Under the pieces are notes generated by a model. That model had not been told where the DNA came from, ran no database searches, and was given only the letters and a program-made list of their open reading frames with translations. From an uncultured Carboxylicivirga sp. (lineage in GTDB: Bacteria; Bacteroidota; Bacteroidia; Bacteroidales; Marinilabiliaceae), in assembly GCF_963668385.1 (NCBI RefSeq), contig NZ_OY764327.1, forward strand, positions 4,188,501-4,252,500: a stretch of 64,000 nucleotides of DNA, in the 5' to 3' direction. A program made the translations under genes and the position numbers. Below, piece by piece: positions 25,148 to 34,055 of this stretch (position 1 is the first letter of the stretch; the number at the start of each line of letters is the position of its first letter).

Positions 25148-25894
25148 TTAGATTATTGTAATGGCATCTTCTTTTATCCATCCAACATTACCATTACCCA
25201 TCTCAATTTCTTTCCAAGTTCCTAATGTACTTTTTACTTCAACCTTTGTTCCTTCGTGCAGAATAAATATTTCTGTTCCACTTTCGTCAGGCGAGCTTTT
25301 TACAGCAACCGTAGGACTGAAAACAATGGCATGGTCACGATTAATTAATTTGGCTCTTTGCCTATAACTAAACGAAACAGTTACAACAACGTGAAAAAGG
25401 AAAATAATACCTAGGTAAAAGCCAATTTTCTTTAGAACTACTGAGCGCGAATAAATGTACAAGGCTGCAGCAATCAATGTTAAAATAAAAAAGCCAATAC
25501 CTGCATAAGCCCAAAAATCGGATGTTGCTTTGTTACGGAACGAAGCAATCCATTTTATAAAGATAAATTCACCAACATCATCAATTTTATCAGCTGTTTG
25601 ACTATAAGCTAACTCAAGATTATACTGAATATCTTTATCGTGAGGCTTTAATAGACGGGCACGTTCGTAATTTAAAATGGCATTTGCCAATTCTCCGTTT
25701 TTATAATAAGCATTACCTAAGTTATAATACAAATTGCCACTTTCCATTCCGGTTTGCAAAATCTCATTATAGGTTGTTATAGCTTCGTCAAATTCGCCAT
25801 TGATATAATGATTGTTTGCTTCTTCAAATCTTCCGTCTTGAGCAAATAAAGCAAGCGGAATAAATAACAGTAGGGATATAATATATCGTTTCAT
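25148..25894 (-). CDS. batE: BatE: TPR and SH3-type membrane protein
   Basis: The 248-residue protein has a signal peptide (to about 19), TPR repeats at about 20-110 (ANNHYINGEFDEAITTYNEILQ, then GNAYYKNGELANAILNYERA), two hydrophobic helices (about 130-180), and a C-terminal SH3-like domain (VAVKSSPDESGTEIFILHEG, then GTWKEIEMGNGNVGWI). This is the BatE layout. Bat proteins form an envelope complex linked to aerotolerance and virulence in Bacteroides and Leptospira. The start overlaps the batD stop in TAATG. It is the last gene of the operon. Confidence 0.88.
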   Translation of the reverse strand: MKRYIISLLLFIPLALFAQDGRFEEANNHYINGEFDEAITTYNEILQTGMESGNLYYNLGNAYYKNGELANAILNYERARLLKPHDKDIQYNLELAYSQTADKIDDVGEFIFIKWIASFRNKATSDFWAYAGIGFFILTLIAAALYIYSRSVVLKKIGFYLGIIFLFHVVVTVSFSYRQRAKLINRDHAIVFSPTVAVKSSPDESGTEIFILHEGTKVEVKSTLGTWKEIEMGNGNVGWIKEDAITII

Positions 25895-27717
25895 TACTTT
25901 CTTTTTATTTGATTTTCCAACTTACTTATTGTATCAATAGTTTTTTGGTAGAGTTTGTCCATTTCGCTGGTTCCTGAAGCAGGAGCATATCGGGCAAACT
26001 CGCAAGTATCCATGATATCAATTATATCTGTTATTAAGTCGTTTTCTACGTTTGATTTACTTAATTCATCACTGATATTATCTTTGGATAGCTTGGCTAA
26101 TGGAATGGTTAATTTATCACTCATATAACCCCAAAGAGCTCTAAGTAATTCTTCGTAGAAAGCTTCTTTCGCGCCAGTTTTTAAGAAATGAGCCGATTGT
26201 TTCAAACGTTTCTTAGCAACTTTATTAGCTCGTTTCGTCTTTGTTAACTGAATGTTTGCATTCTCTTTAATTCGTTTTTGATAGATGATGAAAAACAAAA
26301 TAAATAATAGCAATGGAGCCAATAACAGTGAATAAAAACTTAAACTACCGAAAATAAATGTTCCACTAGGTTTTAATTTTAGATTACCGGTTTTGATAAA
26401 GCGAATATCTTTTCCAATAAACTTCACATTTTCTTTATTAACAGTTGATCGTACAACCGTACTAGTTCCCGTTTCTCCGCCTTCGCCTTTAGCAACTTCA
26501 ATTGTAATATCTTTCGAATTAGTGGTTTTATAAGTTCCACTCGAAGGATCGAAGTAACTAAATTTGATTGAAGGAATAGTAAAAGTTCCGGCATGACGTG
26601 GAATAAGCAAATACTCGTATGTTTTGCTCCCTTTCATTCCCGCAATTGAATTAGTTATGCTATTGGAAATTTTAGGATCGAAATCATCGAAATCAGCCGG
26701 GAATTTAACCTCTGGGTCTTCAATAAATTTATGGTTACCCGTTCCGTGTACTGTTACTTTTAATGTAATACCGTCGTTAATTTCAGCTTCAGTTTTGTTA
26801 ACCGATACTGTCATGTTTAATTTACCAACGCCACCCGAAAAACCTTGTGGTTTACCTGCGGGTAACGGTTTAACATTAATAGTAACAGGTTTTGATTTCA
26901 CCCGTTTTTTTACACTGCGATAATTCGATTCAAAGAAATCATCGAAAATACTGCGCGATTGACGGGCTACTCTTTGGCGAACCAAAAATTCAATTTCTGT
27001 TGGATCAATGGTTAACTTCCCTGTTTTTTGGGGAAAGAGTAACTTTTGCTGATATGTACCGACATTGTAAGTGCGCCCCTTGATATTTTCCATTGTCCAA
27101 TTTATACCATCAGGCTGTTTAAGTTCCTGAGTGATAAAGGAACTCATGTTGGGTTGTTTAATGTCTGATAATCCATCTAAGTTAAGTTTGGTATATATCT
27201 TAGTGGTTAAAACTAACGATTCACCTTGATAAACCGATTTTTTAGATGGAGTAACCGTAATAAACAAATCATCATCGGACGCAGCGCTGGCCGGAGCACT
27301 ATTGCCGCTTTGAGTTTGTTGTTGAGTAGCGGTGCCCGATTTAATCACATCAATTGAAACATCGTTCGAAGTGATTTTTTTACCATCAACAATGATTGTA
27401 GCACCTGGTATGGTATAGCTTCCTTCCTTATCTGCTTTTAAAACATAGGTAAACGAGTAAGTAGTTTCGCGGGTAACTTTACCATTAATTATAGATGTGC
27501 TTTGAGAGTACGAGGTACTTGGGCCCATCAATATCTGAAAATTATCAGTATTCCCAAGTCGAATGTCCGACCCTTCAGCATTTAATGTGTAAACCAACTG
27601 AAACTTGTCTCCGGCAACCACTGCCTGAGGAGCACGAGCTATGAAACTAGCATCTTGCGCGCTCAAAGGCTTGGCTATACCTGCAATCATCAGTGTTAAG
27701 AGGAAGATTATTCTCAT
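25894..27717 (-). CDS. batD: BatD membrane protein
   Basis: The 607-residue product has a signal peptide (to about residue 20) and a long BatD (oxygen tolerance) ectodomain of beta-sandwich repeats. Family stretches include VYQGESLVLTTKIYTKLNLDG, IEFLVRQRVARQSRSIFDDFF, then VKFPADFDDFDPKIS and KTYEYLLIPRHAGTFTIPSIKFSYFDP. A helix at about 463-480 (FYSLLLAPLLLFILFFIIY) and a cytosolic charged tail follow. It is 31 bases after batC and shares one base with batE. Confidence 0.9.
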   Translation of the reverse strand: MRIIFLLTLMIAGIAKPLSAQDASFIARAPQAVVAGDKFQLVYTLNAEGSDIRLGNTDNFQILMGPSTSYSQSTSIINGKVTRETTYSFTYVLKADKEGSYTIPGATIIVDGKKITSNDVSIDVIKSGTATQQQTQSGNSAPASAASDDDLFITVTPSKKSVYQGESLVLTTKIYTKLNLDGLSDIKQPNMSSFITQELKQPDGINWTMENIKGRTYNVGTYQQKLLFPQKTGKLTIDPTEIEFLVRQRVARQSRSIFDDFFESNYRSVKKRVKSKPVTINVKPLPAGKPQGFSGGVGKLNMTVSVNKTEAEINDGITLKVTVHGTGNHKFIEDPEVKFPADFDDFDPKISNSITNSIAGMKGSKTYEYLLIPRHAGTFTIPSIKFSYFDPSSGTYKTTNSKDITIEVAKGEGGETGTSTVVRSTVNKENVKFIGKDIRFIKTGNLKLKPSGTFIFGSLSFYSLLLAPLLLFILFFIIYQKRIKENANIQLTKTKRANKVAKKRLKQSAHFLKTGAKEAFYEELLRALWGYMSDKLTIPLAKLSKDNISDELSKSNVENDLITDIIDIMDTCEFARYAPASGTSEMDKLYQKTIDTISKLENQIKRK

Positions 27718-27748
27718 TTTTCAATTCTTTTGTGCAAAAATAGTACTT

Positions 27749-28546
27749 CTACCAGTTTTTCTCAGTATTTGTTTGTTGAGCTGCTTTTGCTTTTTCTAAT
27801 TTTTTACGCAAAGCATCTTCATCTTGCTGAATAGCATTCAACAAGCGTTGAGCATCTTCTTGCGACATTTGTTCTTTTGGCTGTTGTTGCTGTTGGTTTT
27901 GTCGCTGTTGTTGATTCTGTTGGTCTTGCTGATCTTTATTCTGATCCTGGTTTTGTTGTTGATCTTTGTTCTGCTGATCTTGTTTTTGCTGTTGATCCTT
28001 ATTTTTGTCTTTATTCTGATCTTTGTTTTGGTCCTTATTCTGATCTTGTTGATCTTTGTTTTGATCCTTATTCTGGTCCTTATTCTGGTCCTTGTTTTGC
28101 TGATCTTGATTTTTTTGTTGATCATCCAACATTTTCTGAGCTGCTATCAGGTTGTAACGTGTATCGTTATCTAACGGATTATTACGTAATGCGTTTTTAT
28201 ATGCTTCAATAGCTTCTTTCACTTTTTTAGTAGCCATATACGTATTACCGATGTTGTGATATAACTGAGATAAACGTTCGGGATCTTTTTCTGTACCCGC
28301 TAAAGCCTGATATTGGTTCAGAGCATCATCGTATTTTTCTTGCTTAAACAAAGCATCACCCAGGTTAAATTGACCTTCATAAGATGCTTGTTTTTTATCA
28401 AGTGCTTTACGGTATTCAATTTCCGATTCTAGGTAATTCTCATCAGTAAAATGAGTATTTCCTTTACGAATGAATTTTCGTTCTTGCTGCGCATGAACAG
28501 ACGCAAACGAAACTACCAGTAATATTGTAACTATAAAATATCTCAT
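27749..28546 (-). CDS. batC: BatC: TPR protein with a Gln/Asn/Lys/Asp-rich tail
   Basis: The 265-residue product has a signal peptide (to about 19), then TPR units at about 25-150 (YEGQFNLGDALFKQEKYDDALNQY; HNIGNTYMATKKVKEAIEAY). From about 158 to 235 it is a low-complexity run built from NKDQ and QQN units. A short charged helix (MSQEDAQRLLNAIQQDED) follows. The repeats in DNA (27880-28125) also open long false frames on the opposite strand. In other species BatC ends in a similar region. It lies 20 bases after batB. Confidence 0.88.
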   Translation of the reverse strand: MRYFIVTILLVVSFASVHAQQERKFIRKGNTHFTDENYLESEIEYRKALDKKQASYEGQFNLGDALFKQEKYDDALNQYQALAGTEKDPERLSQLYHNIGNTYMATKKVKEAIEAYKNALRNNPLDNDTRYNLIAAQKMLDDQQKNQDQQNKDQNKDQNKDQNKDQQDQNKDQNKDQNKDKNKDQQQKQDQQNKDQQQNQDQNKDQQDQQNQQQRQNQQQQQPKEQMSQEDAQRLLNAIQQDEDALRKKLEKAKAAQQTNTEKNW

Positions 28547-28566
28547 AATCTTTACTATTATTGAAT

Positions 28567-29625
28567 CTACATCTGTTCTTTATCTTCTTTTTTCACTTCG
28601 AAAATATCGATGTGTTTCAATCTTCTATTCTTACGTTCCAATATCAAAAATTCTCCAATCACTAATAAAAGTACAAATCCAACAAACCATTGGAACTGAT
28701 CTTCGTAATCGGCATAAACTTTTGCCTCAAACTCGGTTTTTTCCATTCCTCCCAACTCATCCATAAGGTTATTGATTCCATTGCGGATATTATTGGCAGG
28801 AATATAAGCGCCGTTACCGGTTATTGCAACTTGTTGTAATGTGGCTTCATCTAATTTAGTAATAACAACATTTCCATCTTTATCTTTCATAAAGTCGTTG
28901 CTTTTACCTCCTTTGGCCGGGATTGGAGCCCCTTTGGGTAAACCCATTCCAACAGTATACACTTTAATGCCTTTTTCGGCTGCAGCTGCAGCTGCTGCCA
29001 CCGGATCGTCCTCGTGGTTTTCACCATCGGTAATAACAATGATAGCACGGTTTACCTTTTCATCTGATGTAAAAGACTGGATACCTTTGTAGATTGCCGA
29101 TCCTATTGCGGTACCTTGTTTGGTAACAGCATCTGTGGTAATGGTATTTAAAAACATTTTAGCCGAAGCGTAGTCTGTTGTGATAGGTAATTGTACATAT
29201 GAATCACCTGCAAAAACAATAAAACCTACGCGATCGTTTTGCAATTTATCAACCAATCGAGAAATAGCGCGTTTAGCTCTGTCAAGACGATTAGGTTGAA
29301 TGTCTTCAGCCATCATACTATTAGAAACGTCAAGGGCAATCATCAATTCAATACCCTTTCGTTTAACTGTTTGAAGTTTGGAACCGAATTGAGGTCCTGC
29401 AATGGCAAAAATTAAAACAACTAAAGCCAGAAGCAGAAAGTAGAACTTAATACCCGGACGTTTAAAACTAACGTTAGGCATTAATTCTTCTAAAAGTTCC
29501 ATGTTTCCAAACTCTTCCAATGCTTTTTTTCTGCGATTGGTCAGATATAAATGTATAAAAGCCAATACAGGAATCAGTACTAAAAGATAAAGAAATATGG
29601 GATGTTCAAACCTGAAAATATCCAT
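28567..29625 (-). CDS. batB: BatB: membrane-anchored VWA protein
   Basis: The 352-residue protein has two N-terminal helices (about 10-27 and 60-78), a von Willebrand A domain at about 90-305, and a C-terminal helix (FQWFVGFVLLLVIGEFLIL). The MIDAS site has Asp99, Ser101 and Ser103 (DVSNS), with Thr in TTDYASA and Asp in VITDGENHED. It would bind a divalent metal and a partner protein, probably with BatA. The gene follows batA by 25 bases. Confidence 0.9.
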   Translation of the reverse strand: MDIFRFEHPIFLYLLVLIPVLAFIHLYLTNRRKKALEEFGNMELLEELMPNVSFKRPGIKFYFLLLALVVLIFAIAGPQFGSKLQTVKRKGIELMIALDVSNSMMAEDIQPNRLDRAKRAISRLVDKLQNDRVGFIVFAGDSYVQLPITTDYASAKMFLNTITTDAVTKQGTAIGSAIYKGIQSFTSDEKVNRAIIVITDGENHEDDPVAAAAAAAEKGIKVYTVGMGLPKGAPIPAKGGKSNDFMKDKDGNVVITKLDEATLQQVAITGNGAYIPANNIRNGINNLMDELGGMEKTEFEAKVYADYEDQFQWFVGFVLLLVIGEFLILERKNRRLKHIDIFEVKKEDKEQM

Positions 29626-29650
29626 TTTTAATTCTTTAATTCATTAACAA

Positions 29651-30643
29651 TTAAGGCAGATTACGGAAAACAGTGTTACGAAGGAATACTTCTAATAACA
29701 GGAATAATCCAGCTAAAAGAGCAAAGGGAAGATATTCTTCTTTGCGTTTAGTGTATTCTTTTACTTCGATACGCGTTTTCTCCATTTTGTCAATTTCAGA
29801 GTAAATTTCTTTCAACTTTTCTTTGTTGGTTGCTCTGAAATATTTTCCGCCTGTCATATCTGCTACATCTTGCAGAAGTTCTTCATCAATTTTTACTTCT
29901 ACATTCTGATATTTGGTTCCAAAAACAGTTTCGATAGGCATTGGGGCCATACCAATAGTACCCACGCCAACCGTGTAGACGCGTACACCAAATGTTTTAG
30001 CAATTTCGGCTGCTGTACGAGGTGCAATTTCTCCTCGGTTATTTTCACCATCGGAAAGTAATATAATTACTTTACTTTTTGCTTCACTGTCTTTTATGCG
30101 TTGAACCGCTGTTGCAAGTCCCATTCCAATGGCAGTACCATCTTCGAGCATACCAAAGGTAATATCCTGCATTAGATTGTGCAGCACTGTATGATCGGTG
30201 GTAAGTGGACATTGGGTAAAACTTTCGGCAGCATAAATAACCATTCCTATTTTATCGTTAGGTCGTCCTTTGATAAAATCTGTTGCTACATCTTTGGCTG
30301 CTTCCAAACGATTAGGTTTAAAATCCTCTGCACGCATACTTCCCGAAATATCCAAGGCCATCATAATGTCGATACCTTCAGTAATCTCGTTGCGAAAGCT
30401 GTTGCTCGATTGAGGACGCGCCAATACAACGATTAATAATAGGATAGTGAGCATGCGGAAAGCAAACAACGAATGTCGGAAATACACCTTTTTTGATACA
30501 GGAGCTTTTGCAAATGCTTTGATGCTTGAAATTTGCAACGAAGCTTGCAGTCCTTTTTGTTTCCATACATACCAAGCTATATAGAATGGCACTATTAGCA
30601 GCAACCAGAAAAAATAGGGATGTAAAAATGTTATATCACTCAT
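29651..30643 (-). CDS. batA: BatA: membrane-anchored VWA protein
   Basis: The 330-residue protein repeats the BatB plan: two N-terminal helices, a VWA domain from about 90 and a C-terminal helix near 305-322. The MIDAS residues are Asp98, Ser100 and Ser102 (DISGS), followed by MRAEDFKPNRLEAAKDVA; a later acidic corner is LLSDGENNRGE. It shares the family stretch GTAIGMGLATAVQRIK with BatB. It sits 11 bases after the preceding membrane-protein gene. Confidence 0.9.
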   Translation of the reverse strand: MSDITFLHPYFFWLLLIVPFYIAWYVWKQKGLQASLQISSIKAFAKAPVSKKVYFRHSLFAFRMLTILLLIVVLARPQSSNSFRNEITEGIDIMMALDISGSMRAEDFKPNRLEAAKDVATDFIKGRPNDKIGMVIYAAESFTQCPLTTDHTVLHNLMQDITFGMLEDGTAIGMGLATAVQRIKDSEAKSKVIILLSDGENNRGEIAPRTAAEIAKTFGVRVYTVGVGTIGMAPMPIETVFGTKYQNVEVKIDEELLQDVADMTGGKYFRATNKEKLKEIYSEIDKMEKTRIEVKEYTKRKEEYLPFALLAGLFLLLEVFLRNTVFRNLP

Positions 30644-30654
30644 GATCCTTTTGT

Positions 30655-31701
30655 CTATTTATTAGGTACAGCTTTTTCGTTTTGTTCCTCTTCCGCCTGC
30701 ATCATGGCTTCTTTTTCTTCTTCCAACGATTTTATTTCAACTCGTTTTGTTTGATTGATGAAGAAATATGCATTAATCATATTTAAGTCATTTTCATCGG
30801 GAAGAGGCTCGTGTTTGGCAAACTTCACCAAATCGGCTGTTGTTAATATAGTTTTCAGATTTTCCAACGATTTTTTATCGATGTCTTCAATTCCTTTGAA
30901 CGACTCCAGAATTTCATCTGAGGTTTGCTCCATGGTACTGAATTCATATCTATCTTCAATATATCGACGAAGAGTATCTGTAACTCTCGAATAGTATGCC
31001 TTTTCTAAATGACGTTGCCAAAGTTTCTCTTCCTTAATCTTATCCAACTCTTGAATGGCAATTTCATGTGGCGGCAATTGAGGTTCTTCTTTTTTGAAGA
31101 TATTGGCCGATACTTTTTTGCCCGTAAGCTTCATAACAACCAAGGTAATAATACCTGCCAAAATAATTACCCCTAACAACCAAGGCCAGTATTTTAGCAA
31201 TTCCGATAGATGGAATGGTGTGTTTAAAGGCATTTTAATATCGGTAATCCCTTTTTGAGGATCTACTTCTTCAAAGGGATTTACCACCATTAACGACAAG
31301 TGATTGGTTTCGATTTTCTGCCCCAATTTTTTACTTGCCTCTTCAAAAACAATTGGCGGAATGTAATGCAAACCACTGTCGAAAGATGTAATTGTATAAG
31401 TTTGCTGGATAAGTAAGCGTTGGTTTTCGCGACTTAATGTATCCAGTCTGCTGGCTTTTACAATTTCAATTTCTTTGATAATCGTGTCGGTCAAGAGTGG
31501 GAAATCAACCTGTATATCGGCTGGCTGACTCATTTGCAGTCGCAAATCAATCTGGCCTCCGATAAAAATCAAAGTCGAATCCATTTCGGCTGATACCGTT
31601 ACATTTTGTGCGTTGTTAGACTGGATAAAGGCTGTCAGTCCAATAATCGCCAGTAGTAACCGGTATTTCATATTGAAAAATGTCAATTTAGCATTAACCA
31701 T
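30655..31701 (-). CDS. Bat-operon membrane protein with BatD-like N-terminus
   Basis: The 348-residue product has a signal peptide (core YRLLLAIIGLTAF, end near NNAQ), a periplasmic beta domain to about 165, one membrane helix (YWPWLLGVIILAGIITLVVM) and a cytosolic helical tail with RVTDTLRRYIEDRYEFSTM. This protein type lies between the DUF58 and batA genes in most Bacteroidetes Bat operons and has no accepted name. The ATG at 31701 shares a base with the DUF58 stop (TAATG), which supports it; M11 (31671) would give a more usual signal peptide. Confidence 0.75.
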   Translation of the reverse strand: MVNAKLTFFNMKYRLLLAIIGLTAFIQSNNAQNVTVSAEMDSTLIFIGGQIDLRLQMSQPADIQVDFPLLTDTIIKEIEIVKASRLDTLSRENQRLLIQQTYTITSFDSGLHYIPPIVFEEASKKLGQKIETNHLSLMVVNPFEEVDPQKGITDIKMPLNTPFHLSELLKYWPWLLGVIILAGIITLVVMKLTGKKVSANIFKKEEPQLPPHEIAIQELDKIKEEKLWQRHLEKAYYSRVTDTLRRYIEDRYEFSTMEQTSDEILESFKGIEDIDKKSLENLKTILTTADLVKFAKHEPLPDENDLNMINAYFFINQTKRVEIKSLEEEKEAMMQAEEEQNEKAVPNK

Positions 31702-32567
31702 TATATTCTCTTTTTAAATAAAGCAATCAGTGCTTTAACATAGTCTTCGTCGGTTCTAACCGATACATTATCAACGCCACATTTACTAAATAATGTTTTG
31801 GTTGATGCATCTGTGTCGCGCCACCATTTAGAGTAGGCATCTCTCACCGCTCTGTTTGATGTATCGGCCCATTGATATTGGCCCGATTCGGCATCTTTCA
31901 GTTTAATTAATCCGATCGAAGGAATTTCGGTTTCGCGTTTATCGTAAACCTTCAAAGCCACAACATCGTGTTTTTGATTGGCAATTTTCAGAGCATCTTC
32001 AAAATTCTCATCCATAAAATCGGAGATGATAAAAGCTGTACAACGCTTTTTGATGGCGTTGGTCAGGTATTTCAATGCTTCTGATAAATTGGTCTCGCGA
32101 TGTTCGGGTTTAATCGAAATCAGTTCGCGGATAATATGCAGAATGTGTTTACGACCTTTTTTAGGAGGGATGAATTTTTCAATACGATCACTAAAAAAGA
32201 CAACACCAATCTTATCATTATTTTGGATGGCTGAAAAGGCCAAAACAGCAGCCATCTCAGTTATCACATTCTTTTTGAACTTAAATGAAGTACCAAACTC
32301 GCGCGAACCAGAAACGTCAATCATCAACAAAACAGTTAGTTCCCTTTCTTCTTCAAAAACCTTGATGTAAGGGTGATTGAAGCGGGCCGTAACATTCCAG
32401 TCGATATTTCTAATGTCGTCGCCATATTGATATTCGCGCACCTCGCTAAAGGTCATACCACGACCTTTGAAAGCCGAGTGGTATTCTCCTGCAAATATAT
32501 TGCTGGATAAACCTCGCGTCTTTATCTCAATCTGACGAACTTTTTTTATGATATCCGTTGCTTCCAA
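31701..32567 (-). CDS. DUF58 protein with VWA-type fold
   Basis: The 288-residue cytosolic protein has the DUF58 signature near the start (GEYHSAFKGRGMTFSEVREY, then GDDIRNIDWNVTARF). A VWA-like domain follows with Asp84, Ser86 and Ser88 in MIDVSGSREFG. It is the usual partner of the MoxR ATPase, which precedes it here after a 124-base gap filled with AGCT-type heptad repeats. It shares a base with the next gene. Confidence 0.9.
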   Translation of the reverse strand: MEATDIIKKVRQIEIKTRGLSSNIFAGEYHSAFKGRGMTFSEVREYQYGDDIRNIDWNVTARFNHPYIKVFEEERELTVLLMIDVSGSREFGTSFKFKKNVITEMAAVLAFSAIQNNDKIGVVFFSDRIEKFIPPKKGRKHILHIIRELISIKPEHRETNLSEALKYLTNAIKKRCTAFIISDFMDENFEDALKIANQKHDVVALKVYDKRETEIPSIGLIKLKDAESGQYQWADTSNRAVRDAYSKWWRDTDASTKTLFSKCGVDNVSVRTDEDYVKALIALFKKRI

Positions 32568-32580
32568 GTTTCTTTTTTTT

Positions 32581-32690
32581 AGCTGCTAGCCGCTAGCTTA
32601 TAGCTGTTAGCTAGGTAGGTTGTTGAAAATAAGCTTTTAAACAAAAAGTCATTTTAGCTAGTAGCCAGAAGCTAGTAGCTTATGGCTAAA
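32581..32690. repeat. two blocks of period-7 AGCT repeats
   Basis: Five units in a row begin at 32581, 32588, 32595, 32602 and 32609 (AGCTGCT, AGCCGCT, AGCTTAT, AGCTGTT, AGCTAGG). A second block of five starts at 32656 (AGCTAGT, AGCCAGA, AGCTAGT, AGCTTAT, GGCTAAA). The 40-base spacer is A/T rich. Since AGCT is its own reverse complement, the blocks can pair with each other or within themselves. The element fills the moxR-DUF58 gap. Confidence 0.85.
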
Positions 32691-32691
32691 C

Positions 32692-33687
32692 CTACGGTAC
32701 TTCAACTTGGTTAAGGATTTCGCTAATAATCTCCACCGAAGTAATATTATTTGCTTCAGCTTCGTATGATAATCCAATACGGTGACGCATTACATCATGA
32801 CAAACAGCACGCACATCTTCTGGAATTACATATCCACGACGTTTGATAAATGCATAAGCTTTTGATGCCATCGACAAGCTGATACTAGCACGTGGAGAAG
32901 CTCCGTATGAGATCATATCTTTGAATTTATCCAAACCGTATTGTTCAGGGAAACGAGTGGCGAAAATGATATCTACGATATATTTCTCAATCTTTTCGTC
33001 CATATATACTTCCTTCACTACGTTACGGGCGCGGATAATATCTTCAGGCTTAAGAATAGAAGAAGCTCTTGGGAACGTTTTAGCCAGGTTATGGCGAATA
33101 ATCATTTGCTCTTCATCCTTTTTAGGATAATCCAAAACAAGTTTCAACATAAAACGGTCGACCTGTGCTTCTGGAAGTGGGTAAGTACCTTCTTGTTCAA
33201 TCGGGTTTTGTGTTGCCATAACCAGGAAGGGTTCCTCTAGCTTGAAAGTATTTTCACCAATGGTAACCTGACGTTCTTGCATGGCTTCCAATAATGCACT
33301 CTGAACTTTTGCTGGGGCACGGTTAATCTCATCGGCCAATACAAAGTTGGTGAAAATAGGACCTTGTTTAACAATGAATTCTTCTTTTTTCTGACTGTAA
33401 ATCATTGTACCTAGCAAGTCGGCAGGTAACAAGTCAGGTGTAAACTGTATACGAGAGAATTTAGCATCAACAATGGTAGCAAGTGTATTGATTGCTAATG
33501 TCTTTGCTAATCCCGGAACACCTTCTAACAAAATGTGTCCGTCGGACAATAAACCAATCAATAAACCTTCAACAAGGTGTTTTTGACCAACAATAACCTT
33601 ATTCATTTCAATGGTTAACATGTCAACAAACGAACTCTCTTGTTGAATTTTCTCATTGATAGCTCTTATATCTACATTTTGATCCAT
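32692..33687 (-). CDS. MoxR-family AAA+ ATPase
   Basis: The 331-residue protein carries Walker A GVPGLAKT at 56-63 and Walker B LADEIN with Asp119 and Glu120, then RAPAKVQSALLEAMQE, the sensor region PFLVMATQNPIEQEG, and the arginine-finger region VDRFMLKL. The C-terminal lid has GASPRASISL. MoxR ATPases act as chaperones for VWA-protein complexes, here probably the Bat proteins encoded downstream. It is the first gene of the operon. Confidence 0.93.
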   Translation of the reverse strand: MDQNVDIRAINEKIQQESSFVDMLTIEMNKVIVGQKHLVEGLLIGLLSDGHILLEGVPGLAKTLAINTLATIVDAKFSRIQFTPDLLPADLLGTMIYSQKKEEFIVKQGPIFTNFVLADEINRAPAKVQSALLEAMQERQVTIGENTFKLEEPFLVMATQNPIEQEGTYPLPEAQVDRFMLKLVLDYPKKDEEQMIIRHNLAKTFPRASSILKPEDIIRARNVVKEVYMDEKIEKYIVDIIFATRFPEQYGLDKFKDMISYGASPRASISLSMASKAYAFIKRRGYVIPEDVRAVCHDVMRHRIGLSYEAEANNITSVEIISEILNQVEVP

Positions 33688-34055
33688 GATATTATGGTTT
33701 TATTCTTAATTTTTAAGTTATATATGCTTGTTTTTGCGTTCTACTTCAAAATAACAATATGTCAAGTGATTTCAGTATTCGAAAGTCGTTAAAATTTGTT
33801 AATATCAACGGACTTTAACCTCTTGTTAACGATTCTTATTTTTAGTGAAAACGTATAATTATGGTTTTTTCAAGGTTCGAAATCGAACAAAAATAGCAGG
33901 ATTTTAAGATACTCCACATAAATCAGCTATGATAAATGAACACTGATAGAAAGATTCTAACCCTTAATTGGTCTTTTAAGGAAATATTAACACTTTTGTT
34001 GCCGATTCTACTTAGCAATCCTAATTATCCTACAAATTTTATAAAAGCTTATTGA
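33688..34055. other. 368-base divergent control region (moxR / PHP gene)
   Basis: No gene is seen. On the minus strand TATTTTTG (33888-33895) is a full -7 match that could start moxR with a leader of about 190 bases. It is followed by the palindrome at 33875-33888. On the plus strand I see no convincing promoter for the PHP gene. The rest is A+T-rich. Confidence 0.45.
33875..33895 (-). promoter_or_regulatory. candidate moxR promoter with a palindromic site
   Basis: GTTCGA-AA-TCGAAC (33875-33888) is a perfect 6+6 inverted repeat that overlaps the last base of the minus-strand -7 element TATTTTTG and would cover the transcript start. This is a classic place for a repressor site. There is no good -33. 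Confidence 0.4.

Noticed and set aside
27824..28212. Plus-strand hydrophobic frames and an extra minus frame at batC
   Set aside because: They are shadows of the NKDQ-type repeat of batC; the amino acid patterns are only repeat translations.
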